A stretch of 16,296 nucleotides of DNA from Candidatus Fermentibacterota bacterium (GTDB lineage: Bacteria; JAFGKV01), in contig JAUXFG010000086.1 in NCBI GenBank assembly GCA_030620115.1, forward strand, positions 1 to 16,296, given 5' to 3'. Shown one piece after another: positions 6,205-13,283 of this stretch; within the stretch, counting starts at the first letter, position 1, and each line of letters starts with the position of its first letter. The notes under the pieces are model-generated. The model ran no database searches and was not told the DNA's origin. It saw nothing but the letters and a program-made list of their open reading frames with translations. A program made the position numbers and the translations under genes.

Positions 6205-7436
6205 CGGAGGATACGGTGGACACACCCTTCAAGGCAACGAAGGTCAGTGATCATGTCTATTGGGTTGGCGCCATAGACTGGGATCTCCGGGATTTCCATG
6301 GCTACTCGACCTACAGGGGATCGACCTACAACGCCTACCTGATAATGGCAGAGAAGATCACGCTCATTGATACGGTCAAGGCCCCATTCAAGGATGAGCT
6401 TCTCTCACGGATTGCTTCCGTGGTGGATCCATCATCCATTGATTACATCGTCTGCAACCATGCGGAGATGGACCACTCCGGGTGTCTGCCCGAGATCGTT
6501 GCCACAGTGAAACCCGAGAAGGTATTCGCCTCTCCCATGGGTGTACAGGCCCTGGAGGCTCACCACTTCCCGACCCTGGGAGAGGTGCAGTCCATAGGTA
6601 CCGGCGAATCGCTCTCGTTGGGCGACATGCAGCTCCTGTTTCTGGAAACTCGTATGCTCCACTGGCCGGATAGCATGTTCAGCTATCTCCCCGAGGACGG
6701 CATTCTGTTCTCCCAAGACGCGTTCGGTCTTCATTTCGCCACATCAAATCTGTTCGTGGATGAAAACGATCCAAGCGTAGTCAGGTTCGAGTCGAGCAAG
6801 TACTTCGCAAATATCCTCACGCCATTCAATCGCCTTGTGGCAAAGACCTTGGAGAAGGTGGTGGAGACGGGCTGGGATATCAAGATCCTGGCTTCGGATC
6901 ATGGCCCGATCTGGCGAGAGAATCTCGGAGAGATCCTTGGGCTGTACTCACATTGGCTACAGATGCGCCCTACCAGAAAGGCCGTAGTTGTCTATGATAC
7001 CATGTGGAAAAGCACCACAACAATGGCCCGGGCTATTGCAGATGGTCTCCAGCAGAATGGTGCGGTACCTGTTCTGATGCCTCTCTCAGGATCCACCAGG
7101 AGCGATGTCGCCACTGAACTCCTGGAGGCCGGCGCCCTTCTGATTGGATCGCCGACCCTCAACAATCAGATGCTGCCGAGCCTTGCAGATACACTCACCT
7201 ATCTCAAGGGTCTGAAGCCGAAGAATCTGATTGGCGCGGCATTTGGTTCCTATGGGTGGAGCGGTGAGGCCACGGGCCAACTCGAAGAAGCGTTGAAGGA
7301 TCTCAAGGTTGAGATCGTGGAGGATCCGATCAAGGTCAAATACGTTCCCACAAACGCCGATCTCATCGCATGTAGACAGATGGGTGAACGCATCGCCACT
7401 CGACTCGTGGAACTTGCTCCTCCTCTTGCGCCTTAG
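6201..7436 (+). CDS. fprA: Flavodiiron protein (FprA-type O2/NO reductase)
   Basis: A 411-residue cytoplasmic enzyme that reduces O2 to water and/or NO to N2O. The N-terminal metallo-beta-lactamase-like domain has the diiron ligands His87, Glu89 and Asp91 (NHAEMDHSG), His154 (LHWPDSM), Asp173 (SQDAFG) and His234 (SDHGPIW). The C-terminal flavodoxin domain (about 260-405) has the FMN phosphate loop DTMWKSTTTMA. No C-terminal rubredoxin fusion is present, in keeping with the free rubredoxin upstream. It is the last gene of the + strand series. Its TAG stop lies within the left inverted end of the repeat element that follows, so element insertion may have replaced the original C-terminus. Confidence 0.95.
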   Translation: MTEDTVDTPFKATKVSDHVYWVGAIDWDLRDFHGYSTYRGSTYNAYLIMAEKITLIDTVKAPFKDELLSRIASVVDPSSIDYIVCNHAEMDHSGCLPEIVATVKPEKVFASPMGVQALEAHHFPTLGEVQSIGTGESLSLGDMQLLFLETRMLHWPDSMFSYLPEDGILFSQDAFGLHFATSNLFVDENDPSVVRFESSKYFANILTPFNRLVAKTLEKVVETGWDIKILASDHGPIWRENLGEILGLYSHWLQMRPTRKAVVVYDTMWKSTTTMARAIADGLQQNGAVPVLMPLSGSTRSDVATELLEAGALLIGSPTLNNQMLPSLADTLTYLKGLKPKNLIGAAFGSYGWSGEATGQLEEALKDLKVEIVEDPIKVKYVPTNADLIACRQMGERIATRLVELAPPLAP

Positions 7437-7494
7437 GGTTCGCAATTTTGGCGCTCAGATCTGCCGTAGAATCGGTCTCCCCTATGTAGGGGCA

Positions 7495-7510
7495 TCCGCC
7501 AGCTGGCGGA
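7495..7510. repeat. 16-bp palindrome TCCGCCAGCTGGCGGA, copy 3
   Basis: Perfect copy of the palindrome at 3009, here inside the larger repeat element and absent from the element's relative near 13150. Confidence 0.8.
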
Positions 7511-7611
7511 CCGTGCCCACCGGCCTGCCTCGGCGTAGCCTTGGCGTAGATGGGAGGCGTAGTCCCGCGTACTCCGCGGGATTGAGTGCGCAAGCTTTGG
7601 AGTATGGCCGC

Positions 7612-7744
7612 TTTGGAGTGCGCAAGCCATGCTTGCGCCTTGTTCTGCGGGAGCCATGCTCCCGCGCTCATTACTGGCTTTTCGATTGGCAACCGCAAGC
7701 ATGGCTTGCTCGGTAAAAGCGGTAGCATGGCTACCGCACTCCAA
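7612..7744. repeat. Four-hairpin cassette with different stems around a common CATG core
   Basis: Four small hairpins occur in a row: GCGCAAGC-CAT-GCTTGCGC (7620-7638), GCGGGAGC-CAT-GCTCCCGC (7647-7665), GCAAGC-ATG-GCTTGC (7695-7709) and GCGGTAGC-ATG-GCTACCGC (7719-7737). Each stem is perfectly paired although the stem sequences differ. The set is framed by TTTGGAGTGCG (7612-7622) and CGCACTCCAA (7735-7744), itself an inverted repeat, so the cassette is nested. Confidence 0.75.
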
Positions 7745-7833
7745 GGAAGGAACGTGGAAGATTGGCGAGAGATTCGCGCTATATATAGGGTGAAGACGGG
7801 ATGCAGGAATGTGAGGTTATCCCTGGGCAAGCC

Positions 7834-9528
7834 CTAATCGCCCAATGCCCAGCCAACATACAAGCTATCCACATAGAACGGCTTCCCCAGGAAATCCCTC
7901 AGATACTCCAGAATCGCCTCTTCTGAGGCCTTCGGGAGACGACCTCGATGAAGCACGACTCCTTCGATGCCCAGATCAACCAGTCTACCATATAACCGAG
8001 AAGGTGGACTCAGTGCCTTGGATCGGCGCTCGGGAGGCCTCACCGCGATGAACCGGGCCGCTGATTGAGGCAGGCTATCCAACAAAACAACCGCATGGCC
8101 GGGGTCACGCCCGATGGCCCCCGCCACGATGGGTCTCCCATGCACTGTCTGACAGTACTGCGCATCGAGCCGGGTGAAGTACTCGTCCACTGGTACATCC
8201 AGGAATGCAGCTCCTTCGGTCATCTGTGCACTGACTGCCACATGGGCGGGCGCCGCCGGCAACGGCGTCACATCAAATGGGACCTGCGAGAACTCCACAA
8301 AAATCAGACACCCCGCAAGAATCCCCACTGCCGGCCATTTGAGCGAGCCAATGAGCTTCTCCGTGCCTACTGCCACCGCCACGGCAAGACAGAGGGACGA
8401 AAGGAGAACGAAACGAACAGGCACTCGAAGGCCGTCGAGCAAGGGTACTCGTTGAATGAGCCAATAGTAAGGGAGAAACCTTCCTGCAATCACCTCTCCC
8501 CCGAGGTGCAAGAGCGGCCCGAGTGAGAGAACGGTGAAGTCGCCTGCCAAGAGGAGCCAACGAATCGCCACGGCACGCCGCTTCGAGAAAAGACCATAAA
8601 CAGCCAGGCCAATCACCAAGAAACCAAGATACTCGAACTCCCACGGGCTCCCCGTAGTAGAGAGCTGGGCGGATCTGAATACCTCACCCCAGACTGGGTG
8701 TGTGAATGGTGGGAGAAACAGCCCAAGGAGATCAGAGCAATACTCAGTGGCCCCCAGGAGCAGGTACTCGCCGCCCTCTTTTGTCGCCTGCAATACGAGT
8801 AAACCTCGGGGCGCCAGGAGCACAGCGCTTATTCCGGCAGAGATGGCGATTCGCCGAACCAGCACGTGAAGCTGCCGTCGGTCGGCATACATGTTCCACA
8901 GAAGGATGGGGAATCCCACCATCATGGCAAACATGGCGAAATAGAGCGAAGAGTATGTTGCCGATACGAAACAGAGCCCGGCAAGAATGGGCCATTTCAA
9001 GGGATTGCCGGCCCTTGTTCGACGGAGCGTGAGTACAAGAAGCGGAAACCAGTGGATACCTGTCTGCTGGAGGTGATGTTGCGCATGGACCGGCAGATAC
9101 GGCGCGAATGCATACGCGACTCCCGCAACCCATGCCGCGGCCCTTGAAACCCCGATATCGCGTGCAAGCAGATACATGGCTCCTGCGGAAAGCGGGAATG
9201 CCAGGAGAATAAGAAGATTGTACGCTGCGGCTGCGGAGCCAATCAGTTGCGCCAACAGCGCGCCCGGCAGTGTATACGCAAGGCCGACGTCATGCAACCC
9301 CAGACTGGTGACATATGGATAGTAGATGAGCGAGCACCGCCACGGCACGACATGATCCTGAAAGAGCGCACGCTGAGCCCACCAGATCGTCCAATAGTTC
9401 TGCTGATTGTCTTCCGGGGGACCGATGACTGCCTCAGAGAGATGCAGCCAGGCAGGATACGTGGCAACAAGAGACAGGAGAACAAATGAGAGGATAATGA
9501 TGGAGCCGGCCCTAAGACGTGTCTTCAT
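7834..9528 (-). CDS. Polytopic membrane protein, GT-C glycosyltransferase-like
   Basis: A 564-residue integral membrane protein with an N-terminal TM helix (about 8-26), an acidic pair Glu39-Asp40 in the first extracytoplasmic loop (GPPEDNQQNYWTIWW), many further TM helices to about residue 410, and a soluble C-terminal region of about 130 residues. This layout is that of GT-C glycosyltransferases, whose catalytic acid sits in the first outer loop and whose donor is a lipid-linked sugar. Substrate cannot be guessed, and a non-enzymatic protein is possible. The ATG follows a GAGGG site. It starts 30 bases after the end of the DUF6754 operon and may be its last gene. Its TAG stop lies within the right end of the repeat element. 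Confidence 0.75.
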   Translation of the reverse strand: MKTRLRAGSIIILSFVLLSLVATYPAWLHLSEAVIGPPEDNQQNYWTIWWAQRALFQDHVVPWRCSLIYYPYVTSLGLHDVGLAYTLPGALLAQLIGSAAAAYNLLILLAFPLSAGAMYLLARDIGVSRAAAWVAGVAYAFAPYLPVHAQHHLQQTGIHWFPLLVLTLRRTRAGNPLKWPILAGLCFVSATYSSLYFAMFAMMVGFPILLWNMYADRRQLHVLVRRIAISAGISAVLLAPRGLLVLQATKEGGEYLLLGATEYCSDLLGLFLPPFTHPVWGEVFRSAQLSTTGSPWEFEYLGFLVIGLAVYGLFSKRRAVAIRWLLLAGDFTVLSLGPLLHLGGEVIAGRFLPYYWLIQRVPLLDGLRVPVRFVLLSSLCLAVAVAVGTEKLIGSLKWPAVGILAGCLIFVEFSQVPFDVTPLPAAPAHVAVSAQMTEGAAFLDVPVDEYFTRLDAQYCQTVHGRPIVAGAIGRDPGHAVVLLDSLPQSAARFIAVRPPERRSKALSPPSRLYGRLVDLGIEGVVLHRGRLPKASEEAILEYLRDFLGKPFYVDSLYVGWALGD

Positions 9529-9558
9529 CCTGCCCTCAGGACCGGCTCAAGAGCTCTA

Positions 9559-10245
9559 CTATTGAACGAGCCCCAACCAATCTCTCAAAAGAAACGTAAA
9601 CCTACCAATAGCCAGTGACATACGAGCCATGACCGTAAATCCGAACGAGGCGCCAAAGCCTATCATGATAAATACGATGCCAACCCAAGAGGCGCCTTTG
9701 AGGATACCCTTATGTTCCTTTGAGAAGTAGAAGTAGACGATGGTGCAGATCACCCCGACGAAAACCAGAACGGCGATAATGCCTTCCCAAAGACCGGTCA
9801 TCTTTTCTGGGGTGAGTATCGTGGCGCCGGCCTGCCGGAGCACGGTTCCCTGGAAATAGGCAGGTACGGACAGGCCGGTGTAATAACCCATAAATATGCC
9901 AATGGGTATCCTCACCATCCATGAAACCCTTGGAATGAACCTGGTGAAGTAGAGGCATCCGATCATGCCGAACAGAATCACAATGAAATTCGTGTCTTGA
10001 AAGGGATTGAACAGAGCCCACGAAAGCCCGTCTCTCCCGGCTATCTTGAAAGCGTCTCCCGCCGGCTTGATGAGATTGGGAACGAGCACATTGTTGTACA
10101 TGAACGCCACCGACCAGCCATTCGAGACCCCCACAAACAGGTGTTCGCCAAATCGGTAGAAACCGTTCTCCCGCCACAGGAAGGAGAACATGCATAGGGT
10201 GAGAAACACACCTATCCAGACCCATGGATCAGTGCTTATATGCAT
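9559..10245 (-). CDS. Six-TM membrane protein of the DUF6754 operon
   Basis: A 228-residue hydrophobic protein with about six predicted TM helices (roughly 8-23, 34-55, 86-101, 110-130, 155-174 and 184-206). Residues worth noting in the loops are RENGFYRFGEH (25-35) and NPFQDTNF (80-87). I recognise no characterised family. Its ATG overlaps the stop of the upstream gene by one base (TAATG), with an AAGGAGGAG ribosome binding site, so it is translationally coupled to it and probably a subunit of the same complex. Confidence 0.8.
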   Translation of the reverse strand: MHISTDPWVWIGVFLTLCMFSFLWRENGFYRFGEHLFVGVSNGWSVAFMYNNVLVPNLIKPAGDAFKIAGRDGLSWALFNPFQDTNFIVILFGMIGCLYFTRFIPRVSWMVRIPIGIFMGYYTGLSVPAYFQGTVLRQAGATILTPEKMTGLWEGIIAVLVFVGVICTIVYFYFSKEHKGILKGASWVGIVFIMIGFGASFGFTVMARMSLAIGRFTFLLRDWLGLVQ

Positions 10246-11108
10246 TACCTTCTCCTCCTTGAGGCAAAGTAGCCAATATTCCCTATGATGACAAAGAACA
10301 TTATGGCCAAATGAGCAGCAGACTGGGAACTCATGCCTTCAGTGGCCCTCCTCCGCCCGGGCACTCCCACAACCTTGTCCACAAGCTCTTCGTATTCCGC
10401 AGCTCCTTTCATGCCTCCAAGGAGCCCACTGAACTGGCCTGATTCCAGATACGGATAGAAGTCTGCAACACTGACTGCGGTGACTCCCGCTCCCACCTTG
10501 ACCCCAAACCGTGTTTGGGCAAACTGCACGTACCATTTGGGCGAACCGCCGGAGGAGAGGGCAACCACTATGCTCAAGTCGTCATAGTTCTTTATTCCCC
10601 GCATCACGGGCATATCGGCTGTTGGCTTCTTGTAGAAATCAGTGGTATAGAAACCCGCAATGTCGGTCCCCATGGCAAGAATCGGTATGATGGGCGGCGG
10701 CTTCCATCCCAAGAACACAATATCCCGGCCCATGATGATGCTGTCCGCACTGCATGTCGCCCGTTCATTGAACTCATTGATGACCTGTTTTGCGGCATTA
10801 TCCACAAGCCCTGCTCCCTCTATGTAGAGAGTAACGAGCAATACCCTGATCTTGCGCCCCAGACAGTGCCGAAGAAGCGCGATCATCATCGGTTGCAGCT
10901 CAGGTTCTGCCTGAGGAGCATAGTCACTAGAGATCAGCACAGCCTGCGTCTCTCTGTCAGTGGCATCAACCGTATCAAAAAGGCTTTGCGTCCGGCTGGT
11001 CACGTGGGTCGGCAACCCGAACGGTTTTATGATGGGAATGGCGATCACAAGAGCCATTATGATGAAAATGATCTTTCTATCGAGCTTGAACAGCTTGGAA
11101 AGCCTCAT
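10245..11108 (-). CDS. Bitopic extracytoplasmic protein of the DUF6754 operon
   Basis: A 287-residue protein with one N-terminal TM helix (about 12-29), a soluble alpha/beta-looking domain (about 50-250) and a second TM helix near the C-terminus (about 264-283) ending in ASRRRR, which by the positive-inside rule anchors the tail in the cytoplasm. The soluble part has alternating hydrophobic strands and helices (QAVLISSDY, KIRVLLVTLY, LSIVVALSSG) and might bind a ligand, but I recognise no family. Its start overlaps the stop of the upstream 6-TM gene (ATGA). Confidence 0.8.
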   Translation of the reverse strand: MRLSKLFKLDRKIIFIIMALVIAIPIIKPFGLPTHVTSRTQSLFDTVDATDRETQAVLISSDYAPQAEPELQPMMIALLRHCLGRKIRVLLVTLYIEGAGLVDNAAKQVINEFNERATCSADSIIMGRDIVFLGWKPPPIIPILAMGTDIAGFYTTDFYKKPTADMPVMRGIKNYDDLSIVVALSSGGSPKWYVQFAQTRFGVKVGAGVTAVSVADFYPYLESGQFSGLLGGMKGAAEYEELVDKVVGVPGRRRATEGMSSQSAAHLAIMFFVIIGNIGYFASRRRR

Positions 11109-11767
11109 TCTCCACCTCCCATCCAGCTCCGCTCGATGCCTGTCATGATCTTCAGCATGGTCGCTATCATCCCCAAGCAGACGCCGATCTCGATTCCTCG
11201 CTTGCTGGCTGTGTTCGGTACTCTCATGATAAAATCCGAGATCTCGGGTATATGACGCGAGATCGCCGCACCGATGGGGATCTGGCCAAGCATGACGATG
11301 AATGCGGACACTAATAGAAGAATAGCCAAGCTGCTCTTCGCTCTAAAGGAGCGATATGCAGCAGAGGCCATAAAAAAGGCAAGCATTGCAAACATCGTGG
11401 CACCCAATGGTACCAATATCTTGAAGTAGATCGTCCATATATCGAAGTTGAAGCTTCCGATCTCTGTCCGGAATAATCCAATCTCGCCTTCCCGATCACC
11501 AAAAAGCCCAATCACTGCGGCGATGAAGAAACCCAAGATAGTAACTATGCTAAACTGCCAATTCTTTGCCTTTCGCTTGACCTTCATGAAATGGGTTCGC
11601 AGCAGATTGCCCAGCGCGAGAATCAATGCGAATGCCCCGATGATAAGCATCATCTTGTTTCTTAAGGTCAGGTCAAAGGTCTCCCACGCCGGATGGGGGA
11701 TAAAGATGGATATCACGCCGAGAATACCAAAGAATATGAGCAGCCCTAACGGGAACTTACGGTGCAT
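11105..11767 (-). CDS. Six-TM membrane protein, second gene of the DUF6754 operon
   Basis: A 220-residue protein with about six TM helices (roughly 6-24, 39-55, 72-90, 114-137, 146-166 and 190-210), a basic cytoplasmic-looking loop MKVKRKAKNW (61-70) and a C-terminal GIERSWMGGGE tail. No characterised family is recognised. It starts 12 bases after the DUF6754 gene, with AAGGAGG at its ribosome binding site, and its TGA overlaps the start of the following gene by four bases. Confidence 0.8.
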   Translation of the reverse strand: MHRKFPLGLLIFFGILGVISIFIPHPAWETFDLTLRNKMMLIIGAFALILALGNLLRTHFMKVKRKAKNWQFSIVTILGFFIAAVIGLFGDREGEIGLFRTEIGSFNFDIWTIYFKILVPLGATMFAMLAFFMASAAYRSFRAKSSLAILLLVSAFIVMLGQIPIGAAISRHIPEISDFIMRVPNTASKRGIEIGVCLGMIATMLKIMTGIERSWMGGGE

Positions 11768-11779
11768 CTCTTCGCCTCC

Positions 11780-12871
11780 TTATTGGAAAAGACGCACCAC
11801 GGGCGTCTTGAATACCAAAGCAAGAAAGGAAAGAACAAACAGGAATCCACCGATGATAACCTTACCATAGTCCTGGCCCTTGAGTGCGCCAAGCATTAAA
11901 GGCTCGCGTGACAAGTATGCACTGGCAGCGTAAAGTTCCTCACCAATCAGCGTATAGTCACATGCAACCACGAAGAACGGAAGTTGGGTCACGCAGTCCG
12001 TACCTGCGATCTGAATGGCGCCAACAGAGGCGCCCGTTTCGGCGAGAATAAGGCTTTCTGCACCGAATGCACCCATAAGAAAATTCGTGGCGGGCTTATC
12101 TCGCATCATAATGCCATCAACTGCTGAAGCGTAAGCCAATACATTCTGTGCCAGGAAGAATACCGAGTCAGGATCAAATGCATCGGGCCGCCCTGCCTCC
12201 ATGTATGCGCCCTTCACAATCTCCATTGTGACGGTGAATACTATAGGATCTTTGTTTGGTACCTTCAACCCAGTACCATGCTCAGCCGCCTTCTTGGCGA
12301 CTTCGCCCAATAGATTCATCGATGCGATTGTGGCAATGTCCTCGATGTAGCCCACGCCCGGAATGTACAAGATATCCCGCCCCATCTCCGTGGCGCGTCC
12401 CACTGCCTCATCGACTGCCTCGAGTCCTGCGATCTTGCGAACAAAAAGCTCGTGCCCGCTCTTCGCATTCAGTATGAACACGCCAACCAGGCTCAGGAAG
12501 ATGACAAGCCCCACTGCCACGTTTAGATATGCCATATTGAACCATTGGGGGCTGCTTATGACCGGGAGGCTTGTTTCTGAGAAGAGAATTGTATCAGGAT
12601 AAACGGCTCCTACCCTGTATCGGTACGGGATCTTATCCTCGACCGCCTCGTCGAGGTAGCTGGCCATCTTGACGGAAGGCCTATCTATTTCTCCGAATTC
12701 TTCCTCAGGGCCTACCCGCTCGATGACGAATTCAATGACACCCTGTTTGTCTGCAGGGAACTCCCATGCAACGGAAATGCTCTTTCCGTTATCACTGGGC
12801 GTGTCCTTCACTGTCAGGTCCGTGGGACCGACCAACGACAGGAGAAGGACGAGCGATAAGGATAGCGTCAT
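11780..12871 (-). CDS. FN3-like plus DUF6754 membrane protein
   Basis: A 363-residue protein of the DUF6754 family, which has no known function. It has a short hydrophobic N-terminus (1-15, possible signal sequence), a fibronectin-III-like segment (about 17-105, ending FSETSLPV), a TM helix (about 114-135), the DUF6754 region (about 138-335) and a C-terminal TM helix (about 338-355). The DUF region carries the well-conserved-looking segments LYIPGVGYIEDIATIASM, GAIQIAGTD and FFVVACDYTLIGEELYAASAYLS. ATG 12871 is preceded by AAGGGAGGG. It is the first of four tightly spaced genes, so the locus probably makes a membrane complex in which this is the most recognisable subunit. The assignment to DUF6754 is from memory. 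Confidence 0.82.
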   Translation of the reverse strand: MTLSLSLVLLLSLVGPTDLTVKDTPSDNGKSISVAWEFPADKQGVIEFVIERVGPEEEFGEIDRPSVKMASYLDEAVEDKIPYRYRVGAVYPDTILFSETSLPVISSPQWFNMAYLNVAVGLVIFLSLVGVFILNAKSGHELFVRKIAGLEAVDEAVGRATEMGRDILYIPGVGYIEDIATIASMNLLGEVAKKAAEHGTGLKVPNKDPIVFTVTMEIVKGAYMEAGRPDAFDPDSVFFLAQNVLAYASAVDGIMMRDKPATNFLMGAFGAESLILAETGASVGAIQIAGTDCVTQLPFFVVACDYTLIGEELYAASAYLSREPLMLGALKGQDYGKVIIGGFLFVLSFLALVFKTPVVRLFQ

Positions 12872-13079
12872 GCATACCCTCCCTTCATGCGTTCAACGTG
12901 CACGCAAAGAGCGATCCCAGAATATCGGGGCCAGGTTACGTTTCCGTGGCACGTTTGACAACTCACAAGATCGAGAATACAGAGGAGTTTTCGAATCCGG
13001 AAAGCCGAAGATGCCAGGGAAGTCGATTGCTTCTCACGCAAAGCCACCAAGAGTGGTGAAATCATCGCTCCCACCGGGC
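12872..13079. other. Upstream region of the DUF6754 operon
   Basis: No gene is seen. The operon promoter should be here, reading leftwards. The best match I find is TTGTCA then 17 bases then TAACCT on the - strand near 12934-12962, with a poor -10 box, so I do not call it. Confidence 0.35.
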
Positions 13080-13282
13080 TAAGGGTTCGCGCAAGAATAA
13101 GTTCGCAGTTCTGGCGCACAGATTTACCACAGAATTGGGCTCCCCATGTAGGGGCATGGCATGCCATGCCCGTCGGAGGCGTAGTCCAAGCTACGTCGAG
13201 GATTACGCGATCGAGGCGAGGCAAACAGATGTGGTGAAGATGGGATGCAAGAATGTGAAGTTATTTCTGTGCGAACCCTAAG
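13080..13282. repeat. Non-coding repeat element with inverted ends, copy 2
   Basis: AGGGTTCGC (13082-13090) and GCGAACCCT (13271-13279) are perfect inverted ends. The body matches copy 1 at the head (about 13101-13156, including CCCCATGTAGGGGCAT), at GGAGGCGTAGTCC (13175-13187) and at the tail (13234-13264, 28 of 31 bases). It lacks the four-hairpin cassette and instead has a perfect 20-bp palindrome, half-site GGGCATGGCA (13152-13171). The TTCGC end phrase is repeated 13 bases inward, so this end may have been duplicated. Confidence 0.6.
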
Positions 13283-13283
13283 G

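Larger units (their letters stand above)
7433..7837. repeat. Non-coding repeat element with inverted ends, copy 1 (MITE- or REP-like)
   Basis: The ends TTAGGGTTCGC (7433-7443) and GCAAGCCCTAA (7827-7837) are inverted repeats matching at 9 of 11 positions. A shorter relative lies at about 13080-13282; the two share the head region (TTCGCA.TT.TGGCGC, CCCCTATGTAGGGGCAT), the 13-mer GGAGGCGTAGTCC (7553-7565) and a 31-base tail (7790-7820) with only three differences. Copy 1 additionally contains a TCCGCCAGCTGGCGGA palindrome and a cassette of four hairpins. It encodes no recognisable protein and fills the junction between convergent genes, where it could also act as a two-way terminator. Confidence 0.6.

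Noticed and set aside
7586-7837. Short open frames within the repeat element on either strand
   Set aside because: They run through hairpins and palindromes, overlap one another and show no domain or ribosome binding site.
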